Shown: positions 52,301 to 61,016, numbered from the stretch's first letter. The stretch: 64,000 bases of DNA from Nocardia iowensis (GCF_019222765.1 NZ_CP078145.1:5766001-5830000); one strand, 5' to 3'. Translations and numbers: made by a program. The notes: generated from the letters alone by a model not told the origin.

Positions 52301-52771
52301 CGAGGCCAAGTGCGCCGCGGTGGCATAGCGACGACCGATCCGGTGATCCCGTCCGGCCGGATCCTTCGCGCCGAGATGCCGGGCGAGCACCGCGCACCAC
52401 GGCTCCCCGAGTGCGGCATCGATCACTCGCAGCAAGGTCCACACGACGCGTTCGGCAGCCCACGGATCATCCTCGGGCCGCACCCCACTTGCCGCGGCCA
52501 ACGCCTCCGCGACCAGGCTTGCGGGCGAGGGGAACTGAATATTCGCCGCGATGCCGTCGGTCGGCGCGGCATCGAACGACGCGGAAAATGCCACGGCCAC
52601 GGACACTCCGAGCACCGACGACAACCGCTGCGTCAACCATCGCTCGACACCCTTGGCCGGTACCGCGACCACTTCCGCCGCGAACGGGTCCGACAGTGGT
52701 GTAGCCAACAGTCCGGCCAGTTCGTCCGCCAAGACATCGGCGCGCTCGGCACGGTGGATGTGCAGCGGCAT
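49328..52771 (-). CDS. recC: Exodeoxyribonuclease V gamma subunit
   Basis: RecC is the scaffold of RecBCD that splits the strands and, in E. coli, reads Chi. This 1147-residue protein starts MPLHIHRAERADVLADEL, typical of actinobacterial RecC. Degenerate helicase motifs can be seen, and the C-terminal region holds FVEHPIRAFLWQRLGLR and VALRDAGMTEPLPVAPG. The ATG at 52771 follows the family start; the longer frame has no support. It is the first gene of the recCBD operon. The extreme C-terminus is part of an exact 21-bp tandem duplication. Confidence 0.94.
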   Translation of the reverse strand: MPLHIHRAERADVLADELAGLLATPLSDPFAAEVVAVPAKGVERWLTQRLSSVLGVSVAVAFSASFDAAPTDGIAANIQFPSPASLVAEALAAASGVRPEDDPWAAERVVWTLLRVIDAALGEPWCAVLARHLGAKDPAGRDHRIGRRYATAAHLASLFDSYAAQRPGLVTEWAAGSDTDGAGNPVPDDLLWQPELWRRLRAEVDAPSPAERLAAACARLRAEPELVPFPSRFSLFGATRMSTDQLAVLSALAQNREIHLWLPHPSPVMWTELAGTPAAGARAADLSATVLRHPLLTGLARDVRELQQRLAEPASSDTYHPSRAASDDLVLDGDPRDDGRTSTLLEALQANIRDDRWPPAQVRACDGTVQVHACHGPARQVEVLRECLLGLFAEDETLEPRDVLVMCPEVESFAPLVRAAFGQRVPGSVETAPDSAHPAHRLRVRLADRGRGITNPLLAVIGVLLELADGRVTVTQVLDLAAAETVRRRCGFDDDDIERLREWAAESGARWGIGQRQRQAFGLADFAQNTLNAAVDRILLGVTAGETSEAGVDGGSANSAGWLDLALPLDDVDSNDVDLAGRFAEFIDRLAVCLRDLRGPRPAHDWAAVLGRALDLLTDVPDSQAWVRTEARQELAAATEHAGDVALRLADVGVLLHSRLAARPTRANFRTGELTVCTMVPMRSVPHRVVVLLGLDDDVFPRTSGVDGDDVLARNPLLGERDPRSEDRQLLLDAILAARDKLLVFHTGADPVTGAHRPPAIPVAELLDVLRAHVGAAGMDAVLTRHPLQAFDRRNFRAENPFSFDTVALAGARSAGQPPMPRPAFLPEPLPAPELTDVALADLISFVEHPIRAFLWQRLGLRVPEHEEDIADRLPIELDGLAKWELGERLLAARLTGADPAALRAAEWRRGTLPPFGFGAAVLDEVEHTVDKLVRASQGDYEGAVRAVDIAVDLGNGRRLTGTVPEVRGETLVRTTFSRLAPKHRIAAWVSLLALAVTEDRSWRAVTTGRGQFGRPAWRSEITAPDMPAARAILRELVALRDAGMTEPLPVAPGATAAYAERRFRGANTDEAIVAAEREFNGGPNGPGPFGDHTDRHLRYVWGPAPRLEHLMAIPAPPGEPGETTRFGALARRIWVPLLSAESQGQP

Positions 52772-53064
52772 CTGCGCCCTCTCGGTCGGTGGGTATCGGA
52801 CTGCGCCGGGCTCATCGAACCGCGCGGTTCGCGCTCGCTGATCGCTCGGTGGCGGCGAGACGCCTCGGGCCTCGTGCACGTTTATACGCCCAGCGACTTT
52901 TACGCAACTTTGCCGCCCCGCAACGGTGCCAGTGTGACTGGAGTGAAATGAACCACACAAGAACACATTCCTACGCCGTGTCCGCTCGGATCTACGCGCC
53001 CGATGTGCGACAGTGCTGAACCGGGGAGGACGAGAGAGCTGCACCGAAAGGCTGGTTCGCGTTC
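52772..53064. promoter_or_regulatory. Divergent region between recC and a small gene
   Basis: This 293-base gap probably holds the recC promoter. On the minus strand a TATAAA-like -10 (52881-52886) lies downstream of TTGCGT (52902-52907), with a short 15-base spacer. A CCAGT-GTG-ACTGG palindrome (52929-52941) lies just upstream. A GAAC/GTTC pair near 52820 has six bases between halves, so it is not a standard LexA box. Confidence 0.35.
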
Positions 53065-53271
53065 ATGAATGCGATGGTGATTCCCCTGGTTCCGCGAGGC
53101 GGGTTCACGGTCCGCCGCGTAGGAGATCGTTGGGAGCTCGTCAACTCGCGAGGCTACGGCCGCACCGTCGTCCTACACTCCTGGCCGCGCGATCGGCACA
53201 CCGAGGCGTTCGAGCACTGCTATCGCCTGAACGGGCGCACCGTAGAGGAACTGCAGGCCGCGTTTCGCTGA
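53065..53271 (+). CDS. Small conserved-looking hypothetical protein
   Basis: This 68-residue protein rich in Arg and aromatic residues (GGFTVRRVGDRWELVNSRGYGRT) has no signal peptide or transmembrane segment. No family is recognised. A CGAAAGG stretch 13 bases upstream may be its ribosome site, at longer than usual spacing. The sequence looks like a small beta-rich fold, but its function is unknown and expression is not certain. Confidence 0.5.
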   Translation: MNAMVIPLVPRGGFTVRRVGDRWELVNSRGYGRTVVLHSWPRDRHTEAFEHCYRLNGRTVEELQAAFR

Positions 53272-53389
53272 ACCACCCGATGGTGGCCGAAACCCGCTGG
53301 GACGCAAATGCGCAACGTTTCCGATAGCACAAGGCACACCCGAGCTCAAGACGTGCGCCGAGCTCGCCGATGTGCGATCGTGATCCCTC

Positions 53390-54274
53390 GTGCGTAAACC
53401 CTCGCCCGCCACCCGATCCGTTCCCCGCGTGGCCGCATCCGCCTGTGTCCTCGCCGCTGCGGCGATCCTCATCCCCAGCGCGCCAACCCTGCTGCCAAGC
53501 GCGGCCGCCGTACCCCTCGCGCATACCAGCGCGTGCCTGTCCGGTTTCGACTGCGATATGAGCAGACGGATCAACGCGGTCGACAACTACCTGACCACTC
53601 GTCCCGGCGTCACCGGTTACGTTGTGCGCGACCGGGTCACCGGTGGCATCTACGCGAATGCCAACGCGGAGAACGCGGTATGGACCGCCTCCACGATCAA
53701 ACTGGCGATCGCCGAGGATCTGCTGAACCGGGCCAGGGTGGGCGCGATCGTGCTGTCACCGGAGGATCGCGGGTTGATGGAGGCGATGCTGGCCACCTCC
53801 AATGACGGCGCGACCGACCGGCTGTGGGCCAAGTACGCGGGTCTGGACCGGATGGCGTTCAACAACGCGTTCCGCGCCAACGGCATGAGCACCCTGGTGC
53901 CGCAGCCGACCAATACCGCGCTGTTCCCGGACTGGTCGTTCCAGAAGTGCACCGCCGCCGACCTGGACCGGCTGATGGACAACATCCTCACCAACATGCA
54001 CCCGGATGATCGCGATTACCTGTTGGACCGCATGCGCTCGGTGGACAGCAACCAGCACTGGGGTGTGTGGGGCGCGGGCGAGAAGATGCGACCGGGCCTG
54101 AAGAACGGCTGGTCCGAAGAACAGGGCGGCTGGGTCGTGAATTCGGTCGGCTTCGCCGGTCCGGGCGAGCGGTACACGCTGGCCATCATGACCGCGCTCG
54201 GTGGCGCGGGCGGCTACACCGAAGGCGCCGACACCGACACCAAGGTCGCCGAGATGTTGTTCGCCGGGCGTTAA
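53390..54274 (+). CDS. Secreted serine hydrolase, class A beta-lactamase fold
   Basis: This 294-residue exported protein has a long twin-Arg-free signal region (about 1-45) and a class A beta-lactamase-like domain. STIK gives the SxxK nucleophile, TSND occupies the SDN position, and KNGW replaces the usual KTG triad. The changed third motif and the lack of a clear Glu166 loop suggest a non-penicillinase role, as in LppW-like actinobacterial proteins. It should not be called a resistance gene. GTG start at 53390. Confidence 0.8.
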   Translation: MRKPSPATRSVPRVAASACVLAAAAILIPSAPTLLPSAAAVPLAHTSACLSGFDCDMSRRINAVDNYLTTRPGVTGYVVRDRVTGGIYANANAENAVWTASTIKLAIAEDLLNRARVGAIVLSPEDRGLMEAMLATSNDGATDRLWAKYAGLDRMAFNNAFRANGMSTLVPQPTNTALFPDWSFQKCTAADLDRLMDNILTNMHPDDRDYLLDRMRSVDSNQHWGVWGAGEKMRPGLKNGWSEEQGGWVVNSVGFAGPGERYTLAIMTALGGAGGYTEGADTDTKVAEMLFAGR

Positions 54275-54296
54275 CCGCCCTTTACGCACACTGGGT

Positions 54297-55808
54297 TCAG
54301 GCGGAGCGCCGGCGCAGCACCATCGGCGCTCCGTCCCTCGGGAACGGAATCGTGGTGAACCCCCACGGCATTCGGTACTTTTCCGGGATCTGCCACGCGT
54401 ACGCACGCACCAGCGCGGCGATCACCGTCTTCACCTCGAACGTGCCGAAGTGCATGCCGATGCACTTGTGCGCGCCCGCGCCGAAGGGCAGCCAGGCCAG
54501 GCGATGCGACTTGTCCTCATGCCGGTCCGGGCCGAAGCGTCCGGGATCGAACAGTTCGGGATGGGTCCACAACTCCGGCAGCAGGTGATTGACCTGGTAG
54601 GCGAGGTCGATCGCGGTGCCTGCCGGGATGTAATGTCCGGCGATCTCGGTGTCGCGCACCGCACGACGCGACAGTCCCGGCACCGGCGGCATCAGCCGCA
54701 GGCTCTCCTTCACCACCAGATCGAGGTCGGTCAGCCGGTCCAGGTCGGCGATAGTCGGTGCCGCGCCGTCGATTTCGGCGTCGAGCGCGAGCACCTCGGC
54801 CCGCACCCGTTCCTGCCATTCCGGATGTTTGCCCAGGTAGTAGGCGATGGCGGTGGCCGTTGTCGTGGTGGTGTCGTGCGCGGCCATGATCAGAAAGATC
54901 ATGTGGTTCACCACATCCGCGTCACCGAACACACCACCGTCCTCGCTGCGCGCATGACAGAGGCCGGAGAAGAAGTCCGGTGTTTCGACGCGCCGCTTCT
55001 CCGGCAGCATCGCGGTGAAGTACTCCTCCAGGACCTTCCGGCCGCGCAGCCCGGACCGCCAGTTGCCGCCGGGCACCGAATGCCGGATGATCGCCAGACC
55101 CGCATGCGTGCAATCGACGAACGCGTCGATGAGCTCACGCCTGCGCGGCCCGACATCGACGCCCATGAAGGTCTCGCCCGCGATATCGAGGGTCAGTTCC
55201 TTGATGGTCGGATACAGGCGCACGGTCCGTTCGGCGTTGCCGCCCTGGGGAACCCAGCGCTCGACGCTCGCGCGCACCACGGGAGTCAGCGCGGCGAGGT
55301 GGGCCTCCAGGCGGTCCCTGGTGAACGCCTGCTGCATGATCCGGCGATGGAATTTGTGCTCGTCGAATTCGAGCAACAGCAGTCCGCGCCGGAAGAACGG
55401 GCCGATGAAATAGTCCCAGCCCTGGCCGAAGTCGCGGCGACGTCGACCGAGTACCTCGTCGAGCGCCTCGGGACCGGCGACGAGCACGCGGTCGACGCCG
55501 AGCGAGGTGCTCACCGAAACCGGTCCGTATTTGCGATACCGCCCCACCATCTCGGCCGGACCCCAGCGCATGTACTGCAACGCGCGACCCAGATACGGCA
55601 GTCCGGCGTCACCGTGCACCGCGGCGGTGTCGCTGCCCGGTGGCGGTGTTGCGAGGACGTGGTGGCGTTCCGGTAGCAGGCCGAGCGCCCGATCGACCAG
55701 ATGGTCGTGCGGTACGTCGATAAGCGCGCTGTTCTCGGATTCGGTCATGCCCTCGGATTGCCCGCGCACGCTGGGCTTTCGGCCGACTGCACGGTCCCCG
55801 GCGACCAT
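54297..55808 (-). CDS. Cytochrome P450
   Basis: This 503-residue P450 has the I-helix AAHDTTTTT, the K-helix ESLRLMPP and the heme loop FGAGAHKCIGMHFG (Cys449). The long N-terminus and overall motif style fit the sterol- or fatty-acid-active P450 groups of mycolic-acid bacteria rather than CYP105. I use the ATG at 55808 because AGGGAGG lies six bases upstream; MTESEN at 55748 is an alternative. No ferredoxin gene is adjacent. It is divergent from the NADH dehydrogenase gene. Confidence 0.9.
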   Translation of the reverse strand: MVAGDRAVGRKPSVRGQSEGMTESENSALIDVPHDHLVDRALGLLPERHHVLATPPPGSDTAAVHGDAGLPYLGRALQYMRWGPAEMVGRYRKYGPVSVSTSLGVDRVLVAGPEALDEVLGRRRRDFGQGWDYFIGPFFRRGLLLLEFDEHKFHRRIMQQAFTRDRLEAHLAALTPVVRASVERWVPQGGNAERTVRLYPTIKELTLDIAGETFMGVDVGPRRRELIDAFVDCTHAGLAIIRHSVPGGNWRSGLRGRKVLEEYFTAMLPEKRRVETPDFFSGLCHARSEDGGVFGDADVVNHMIFLIMAAHDTTTTTATAIAYYLGKHPEWQERVRAEVLALDAEIDGAAPTIADLDRLTDLDLVVKESLRLMPPVPGLSRRAVRDTEIAGHYIPAGTAIDLAYQVNHLLPELWTHPELFDPGRFGPDRHEDKSHRLAWLPFGAGAHKCIGMHFGTFEVKTVIAALVRAYAWQIPEKYRMPWGFTTIPFPRDGAPMVLRRRSA

Positions 55809-56040
55809 GGCAAACCTCCCTGAGCGACAGCGTTTATCGTATTCTCTTTTGCGCATTCATTCGGTCGGTTCGCCGCAACGCAGGACAGCGAACGCGGCCC
55901 GGCGGTACCGAGGCAGCGCCGGCGCAACATACCCGGAACAGGGATGTCGCCGTGACGGTCGAGATCGACCCGACTACGGTTGGGACCTGTCAACAACCGT
56001 TCGCGGGGGACAAACCCCAGGTCTGTCGAGGAGCAGGACG

Positions 56041-57585
56041 ATGAGCACAGCATCGCGTAGCGATTCGGTGAGGGGCGGTGGCCGGGAGACGGGTCTCACA
56101 GCATCGCGTAGCGATTCGGTGAGGGGCGGTGGCCGGGAGACGGGTGGGCGCACTCAGTCTGTCGAGAACCGTCGTCACCAGGTGGTGGTGATCGGCTCCG
56201 GCTTCGGCGGCCTGTTCGGCACCAAGCACCTCAAGCGCGCCGACGTCGACATCACCTTGATCTCCAAGACCACCTCGCACCTGTTCCAGCCACTGCTCTA
56301 CCAGGTCGCCACCGGCATCCTCTCGGTCGGTGAGATCGCGCCCGCGACCCGGCTGGTGCTGCGCAAGCAGAAGAACGCGCAGGTGCTGCTCGGCGATGTC
56401 ATCGACATCGACCTCGAAGCGAAGACGGTCACCTCGCGCCTGCTCAACCAGAACACCGTCACCCCGTTCGACAGCCTGATCGTCGCCACCGGTGCGCAGC
56501 AGTCGTACTTCGGCAACAACCAGTTCGCCACCTACGCCCCCGGCATGAAGACCATCGATGACGCACTGGAACTACGCGGCCGCATCCTCGGTTCGTTCGA
56601 GGGTGCGGAGCTGGCCACCAGCCAGGAGATGCGGGACCGGCTGCTCACCTTCGTGGTGGTCGGCGCCGGACCCACCGGAGTCGAATTGGCCGGGCAGATC
56701 GCCGAACTCGCCGATCGCACCCTTGAAGGCACCTTCCACAACATCGATCCGCGCGACGCCCGCGTCGTGTTGCTCGAGGGTGCGGGCGCGGTGCTCGGCC
56801 CGATGGGCCCGAAGCTCGGCAACAAGGCCAAGCGGCGGCTGGAGAAGATGGGCGTGGAGATCCAGCTCAACGCCATGGTCACCGATATCGACGCGCTGGG
56901 CGTCACGGTCAAGGACGCCGACGGCACCATCCGGCGCATCGAGTCGTCCTGCAAGGTGTGGTCGGCCGGCGTGCAGGCCAGCCCGCTCGGCAAGATGCTC
57001 GCCGAACGCTCCGACGGCACCGAGGTGGACCGCGCCGGACGCGTCGTGGTCGAGCCGGACCTGACCATCAAGGGACATCCGAACGTCTTCGTCGTCGGCG
57101 ACCTCATGTCGGTGCCTGGCGTGCCGGGACAGGCGCAGGGCGCGATCCAGGGCGCCACCTACGCGGCCAAGGCGATCAAAGCCGGGCTGCACGGCCAAGC
57201 GCCGCAGGACCGTAAGCCGTTCAAGTACTTCAACAAGGGCAGCATGGCGACCGTGTCGCGGTTCAACGCCGTGTGCCAGGTCGGCAAGCTGGAATTCAGC
57301 GGGTTCATCGCCTGGCTGGCTTGGCTCGCGCTGCACCTGTATTACCTGATCGGCTACCGCAGCCGGATCATCACCGTCATCCAGTGGTTCGTCACCTTCC
57401 TCGGCCGCAGCCGCGGCCAGATGGCCGCCACCGAGCAGTGGGTGTTCGCCAGGCTCGCGCTCGAACAGGTCAACTCCGACGAGGAGGAGGCCGACGAACT
57501 CGCGGCCGCGCTCGGCGCACCGCCCGCGGACAACGGCAAGCTCGCCGAGAAGGCCAAGGCCGCCATCGAAGGCAGAGTGAGCTAG
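56041..57585 (+). CDS. ndh: Type II NADH dehydrogenase
   Basis: NDH-2 is a monotopic flavoprotein that passes electrons from NADH to menaquinone without pumping protons. This 514-residue protein has an FAD site VVVIGSGFGG, the NADH site VVVGAGPTGVELAGQ and the C-terminal FAD contact FVVGDLMSVPG. A hydrophobic membrane-binding segment (FIAWLAWLALHLYYLIGY) follows. The unusual feature is a 42-residue N-terminal extension made of two copies of a 17-residue unit (TASRSDSVRGGGRETGL). The related unit in the PapA-like protein at 30807 points to a shared inserted element. The ATG follows GAGGAG. Confidence 0.94.
   Translation: MSTASRSDSVRGGGRETGLTASRSDSVRGGGRETGGRTQSVENRRHQVVVIGSGFGGLFGTKHLKRADVDITLISKTTSHLFQPLLYQVATGILSVGEIAPATRLVLRKQKNAQVLLGDVIDIDLEAKTVTSRLLNQNTVTPFDSLIVATGAQQSYFGNNQFATYAPGMKTIDDALELRGRILGSFEGAELATSQEMRDRLLTFVVVGAGPTGVELAGQIAELADRTLEGTFHNIDPRDARVVLLEGAGAVLGPMGPKLGNKAKRRLEKMGVEIQLNAMVTDIDALGVTVKDADGTIRRIESSCKVWSAGVQASPLGKMLAERSDGTEVDRAGRVVVEPDLTIKGHPNVFVVGDLMSVPGVPGQAQGAIQGATYAAKAIKAGLHGQAPQDRKPFKYFNKGSMATVSRFNAVCQVGKLEFSGFIAWLAWLALHLYYLIGYRSRIITVIQWFVTFLGRSRGQMAATEQWVFARLALEQVNSDEEEADELAAALGAPPADNGKLAEKAKAAIEGRVS
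56046..56145 (+). repeat. 51-bp tandem repeat in the NADH dehydrogenase N-terminus
   Basis: Two units with period 51 bases are identical over 49 positions and in frame. Each contains the inverted repeat ATCGC-GTA-GCGAT. A diverged single copy (34 of 45 bases) occurs in the same frame just after the start of the acyltransferase gene at 30807. Confidence 0.85.
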
Positions 57586-57642
57586 CCCCACCGCCGTACC
57601 GCCTGATCCAACCGGAGGCGTTCTTCGTTCTGTCCGACAGAG

Positions 57643-57670
57643 CCGAAGGACGCCTTCGGTCGTTTCTTGC
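57643..57670 (+). terminator. Intrinsic terminator of ndh
   Basis: A 7-bp perfect stem CCGAAGG/CCTTCGG with a 3-base loop (57643-57659) is followed by TCGTTTCTTG, 58 bases past the ndh stop. Confidence 0.8.
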
Positions 57671-57866
57671 CGAGGCGGTCTGGCGGGATGTCGGAAGTGT
57701 CCGGACAGCTGCCTGGGCGCGCATCCGCAACCCACACGTAGCTATTCGTCGGCAACGGCATTGAGCGCGAGTCGGCCGAAAATGAACCCATCCAGGTGCC
57801 CAGCGGGTCCGAATGTGGGACGTCGAAAGTGACATCTCTTCTGACCTGACGAAAGGCGATCTACCT

Positions 57867-58637
57867 ATGGGCACAGGCAAGCACAGAGCCCCCAACCCAC
57901 AGCGGCAAAAGGTGGGCTCGATGGTCGCGGCAGGTGCGGTACCGCTGGTCCTCGCACTGGTCGGCACCGGCACCGCCAATGCCGAGCCTGCACAACCCAA
58001 TGCGGCGGCACAGGACATGCCCGCACAGTGGCCCGCGGCCGAGCCGCCGAACGCGCTGCCGTACGAGGGCTTGAACATCCCGGACAACACCCGCAGCTCG
58101 CTGCAGTGGTCGCGGCCGCTGCCGGAGAAGAAGTACCTGGCGCCGGTCGGTGTGCTGCACGCACCCGTCCCGGTGGCCCCGGTGCCGCCGATCGCGCCGC
58201 CGCCGGGCAAGTTCCGCTTCGGCGACGTGCAGGTCGACGCGCCGGACTGGATCGACCCGGAACAGGCCATCCAGATCAACGACAACTCGGCCATGGTCGA
58301 GGCCAACCTGGCGACCTTCCTGGACTCGATCGGGATGGAACGCAGCAGGTCGGACCGGATCGCCGGGCAGACCGTCGGCACGGCCGCCATGGGCGCGATG
58401 GCGGGTGCGGCATCGGGTGCGCCGTTCGCGGCGATTTCCGGGCTCGTCGGCGGCACGCTTGGCCTGGTAGTCGGGCTGCCGTTCGTGCCGGTCGGCATTG
58501 TTGCGGGGCCAATGCTCGGCGCCTCGTTCGGCGCTGCCGTGATCACCGTCCCCGCGGCGGCGATCGGCGCGGCGGCCGGTGCGGCCGTCGGTGCGGTCAA
58601 CGCGTTCAACGCCCCTTCGCGGGTCGTCGGCGACTGA
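57867..58637 (+). CDS. Secreted hypothetical protein with glycine-rich hydrophobic C-terminus
   Basis: This 256-residue protein has a signal peptide ending near GTANAEP. A proline-rich linker region follows (about 30-120, with PVPVAPVPPIAPPPG). The final ~90 residues are rich in small and hydrophobic residues (GTAAMGAMAGAASGAP, GGTLGLVVGLPF). The tail looks like glycine-zipper helices that could insert in the mycomembrane or oligomerise. I do not recognise a family. GAAAGG lies about ten bases before the ATG at 57867. A strong terminator follows. Confidence 0.7.
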   Translation: MGTGKHRAPNPQRQKVGSMVAAGAVPLVLALVGTGTANAEPAQPNAAAQDMPAQWPAAEPPNALPYEGLNIPDNTRSSLQWSRPLPEKKYLAPVGVLHAPVPVAPVPPIAPPPGKFRFGDVQVDAPDWIDPEQAIQINDNSAMVEANLATFLDSIGMERSRSDRIAGQTVGTAAMGAMAGAASGAPFAAISGLVGGTLGLVVGLPFVPVGIVAGPMLGASFGAAVITVPAAAIGAAAGAAVGAVNAFNAPSRVVGD

Positions 58638-58669
58638 CCAACTCGAGTGGCTAGTGCGTGCAGTCCGAA

Positions 58670-58711
58670 AAAGGGTGGGAGCCCGACGACACTGTCGAGT
58701 TCCCACCCTTT
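58670..58711 (+). terminator. Strong intrinsic terminator
   Basis: An 11-bp perfect stem (58670-58680 with 58701-58711) is flanked by an A-run on the 5-prime side and a T-rich tail on the 3-prime side, 32 bases past the secreted-protein stop. Confidence 0.85.
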
Positions 58712-58853
58712 CTCTATCTCCGGTTCCGGGGCCGCCACACCTCAACGTGACGGCCGCCACCGAGGCGCGGATCGGGCTCGGCGAGTCGCCATGGGCGAGT
58801 CGTTTTATTGTCAAGATCAGCGCAACACGACAGCAATTGGCGAGAGGGGTGCC

Positions 58854-58997
58854 ATGGAAACGGGCGACTGGATGGTCGTTTTGCTGGGCGCGGTGCCTTT
58901 CTTCGGGATAGTCGGCGTGCTGGCCGCATTCCTGGTCCGCAGGTGGCGCCGACGCCCTTCTGGGCCATCCCGATCAATGGGCAGCGACGAGCAGTGA
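58854..58997 (+). CDS. Small single-pass membrane protein
   Basis: This 47-residue protein has one transmembrane helix (WMVVLLGAVPFFGIVGVLAA) followed by a strongly basic segment (RRWRRR), so the C-terminus is probably cytoplasmic. GAGAGGGG sits five bases before the ATG, the main support for expression. Its last 24 bases overlap the convergent ureD gene. No family is recognised. Confidence 0.5.
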   Translation: METGDWMVVLLGAVPFFGIVGVLAAFLVRRWRRRPSGPSRSMGSDEQ

Positions 58998-59630
58998 GCT
59001 CGTCCGGGTGAGCAAGGTTCCCCCTGCTGCCAGTGGCAAGCGCGTCTCGGTCAGGCCGGTCGTGTCCACCGGGCGATCGTCCGGGTAGAGCAGTTCGCTC
59101 TCCAACGCTCGCGGGGCCGCGAGCGCGTCGTCCACGGCGGTGCCCGCACCCAACTCCAGACGATGCCGCAGCAACGGGGTTGCGGCGACATCGGCGATCA
59201 AGTCCCCACGCCAGCCGCCGCTGTCCTCGCCGGAACGTCCGATTTGCACGCGTTCCCGCAGCCGCAGTCGAGCGTCCGCGGCCAGCAGGATCGAGGTGAT
59301 CGTGTGATGGTGTGCGCCGCCCGCCACGATCGTCGGTTCCGGGTCGAAGTCGAGCTCTCCTCCGCTGTCGACCTGGAACCGCCAGTGCGCCCTGGACAAT
59401 GGCGTCCGCACACTCGGCAACGCGAGGGTGGCCGCGACCGAACGGACCACCAGCCGCGCACCGGGACCGACCACGATGCTGATGTCGAGTTCGTCCCCGC
59501 CCAGCGGGGTCGCGGCCGTGCCGATCAGGTGCACCGCGTGCGGGCCGGTGCGGCGGGCCGACAGCCCGCCGCTCGCGTGGATCTCGGGCAGCGCGGCGGC
59601 GGTCGCGACGATCCGTAGGTCAGTGCGCAA
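58974..59630 (-). CDS. ureD: Urease accessory protein UreD (UreH)
   Basis: UreD is the scaffold that binds apo-urease and passes nickel from UreG. This 218-residue protein shows the family features [35 protein letters not shown] and [14 protein letters not shown] start it at a TTG read from 59630, overlapping the ureG stop by 11 bases; the ATG 45 bases further upstream would overlap ureG more deeply. It is the last gene of the ureF-ureG-ureD set. No urease structural gene is adjacent. Confidence 0.85.
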   Translation of the reverse strand: MRTDLRIVATAAALPEIHASGGLSARRTGPHAVHLIGTAATPLGGDELDISIVVGPGARLVVRSVAATLALPSVRTPLSRAHWRFQVDSGGELDFDPEPTIVAGGAHHHTITSILLAADARLRLRERVQIGRSGEDSGGWRGDLIADVAATPLLRHRLELGAGTAVDDALAAPRALESELLYPDDRPVDTTGLTETRLPLAAGGTLLTRTSSLLVAAH

Positions 59631-60339
59631 CAGCGGATTCGGCGCCGGTCCGCCGGTCCTGCTCCGCCATGGCACGCAACTGCTCGCGCACCCAGGCCAG
59701 CACCGGCGTGGCGGCCGGGTCGTCGGTGAGCGAGATCAGCGCGGTCGGGCGGCCTTCGCGCACCTTCGCCGCGTCCCGCTCCATCACCCCGAGATCCGCG
59801 CCGACCAGCGGGGCGAGATCGGTCTTGTTGACCACGAGCAGGTCCGAGAACGTCACGCCGGGACCGCCTTTGCGCGGCACCTTGTCGCCGCCCGCGACGT
59901 CGACGACGAAGATCTGCACGTCGATCAGGCCCGAGGAGAACGTCGCGGTGAGGTTGTCACCGCCGGATTCCACCAGGATCAGATCCAGTGGCGGATTCGC
60001 CGCGATCAGATCGTCGATGGCGTCCAGATTCGCGGTGATGTCGTCGCGGATGGCGGTGTGCGGGCAGCCACCGGTCTGCACCGCGGTGATCCGCTCGTCC
60101 GGCAGCACCGCGTGCCTGCGCAGGAAGTCGGCGTCCTCGGTGGTGTAGATGTCGTTGGTCAGCACGGCGAGCGAAAGTTCGTCGCGCAGTTGCCGGCACA
60201 GCGCGGCGACCAGCGCGGTTTTGCCGGAACCGACCGGCCCGCCGATGCCGATGCGCAGCGCTTCACCCGGTGTGCGCTCGCGTTTCGGCCGATCGTGGGT
60301 GTGGTCGTGCGGTTCACCGTCGATCAGGTGCGGGGGCAT
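59620..60339 (-). CDS. ureG: Urease accessory GTPase UreG
   Basis: UreG is the SIMIBI GTPase that drives nickel insertion into urease. This 239-residue protein has Walker [39 protein letters not shown] and the base-specificity motif VNKTDLAP. The N-terminal ~20 residues are His-rich ([13 protein letters not shown]) and probably store or bind nickel. The ATG at 60339 follows AGGAG at nine bases. Confidence 0.95.
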   Translation of the reverse strand: MPPHLIDGEPHDHTHDRPKRERTPGEALRIGIGGPVGSGKTALVAALCRQLRDELSLAVLTNDIYTTEDADFLRRHAVLPDERITAVQTGGCPHTAIRDDITANLDAIDDLIAANPPLDLILVESGGDNLTATFSSGLIDVQIFVVDVAGGDKVPRKGGPGVTFSDLLVVNKTDLAPLVGADLGVMERDAAKVREGRPTALISLTDDPAATPVLAWVREQLRAMAEQDRRTGAESAVAH

Positions 60340-60365
60340 GGTGGCGCTCTCCTTCTTTCGGGGAC

Positions 60366-61016
60366 TCAGCTGGCGAACAGGGGCATATCGCGGCGCAGAT
60401 GGCGCTGGGCGAGGACGTCTTGCAACGGGTCGGACAGGCAGGCCAGACCGTCGGCCGCCTCGGCCGCGGTGCGGTCGCAGAGGTCGGCGAGGCGGACGGT
60501 GCATCCGGCGATGGCGGCCGGGTCCAGCGCGAGCAGCCGTTGGGCGGCGGTGGCGGCGCCGGTCAGGGTGGTGTAGACGACCACGCCCGCGATCTCCTGC
60601 GGCGTCACCGCACAGGCGGCGCCGACCATGCCGAAGACCGTCGACAGGTGCGGCCGGGTGCCCAGCGGCGACCAATCATCGTGTGGCCACAGCTGTTTGG
60701 CCAGTCGCAGCAGGCCACGGCCCTGCGCCCGCGACGCCGTCCGCGCGGCGGGCGCCGGTGTCCGCGCGTCCGCCTCGGCCTCGGCCAGCGCCGGTTCCAG
60801 CGCGCCCGCGCACACCGCGGCGGCCAGCGAGGCCGCGACCAGTCCCGAGGTCCGGATCCGGCGGCGCAGGTACAGCTCGACCGTCGCGACATCGCGCACC
60901 AGACCGGACGCCACCGCCTCCTCCACCCCACCGGAGTGCACGTGCCCGCCGATCGGCAACCGCGAATCCGCCAGCGCGAACAGCGTCGCCAGACTCGTCG
61001 GACCGATTTCACCCAC
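60366..61016 (-). CDS. ureF: Urease accessory protein UreF
   Basis: UreF is the all-helical urease accessory protein that acts with UreD and UreG in nickel delivery. This 216-residue protein has [22 protein letters not shown] at its start, as in actinobacterial UreF, and [21 protein letters not shown] and RRDMPLFAS at its end. The start is GTG at 61016. It is the first gene of the set. Upstream lie only two hairpin-bearing repeats and then an SDR gene; ureA, ureB and ureC are absent. Confidence 0.92.
   Translation of the reverse strand: MGEIGPTSLATLFALADSRLPIGGHVHSGGVEEAVASGLVRDVATVELYLRRRIRTSGLVAASLAAAVCAGALEPALAEAEADARTPAPAARTASRAQGRGLLRLAKQLWPHDDWSPLGTRPHLSTVFGMVGAACAVTPQEIAGVVVYTTLTGAATAAQRLLALDPAAIAGCTVRLADLCDRTAAEAADGLACLSDPLQDVLAQRHLRRDMPLFAS

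Noticed and set aside
52810..52830. LexA-like SOS box upstream of recC
   Set aside because: The GAAC and GTTC halves are separated by six bases rather than the four of the actinobacterial box.
53390..54274. Beta-lactam resistance gene
   Set aside because: The KTG motif is changed and a clear Glu166-type loop is not visible, so only a beta-lactamase-fold hydrolase is claimed.
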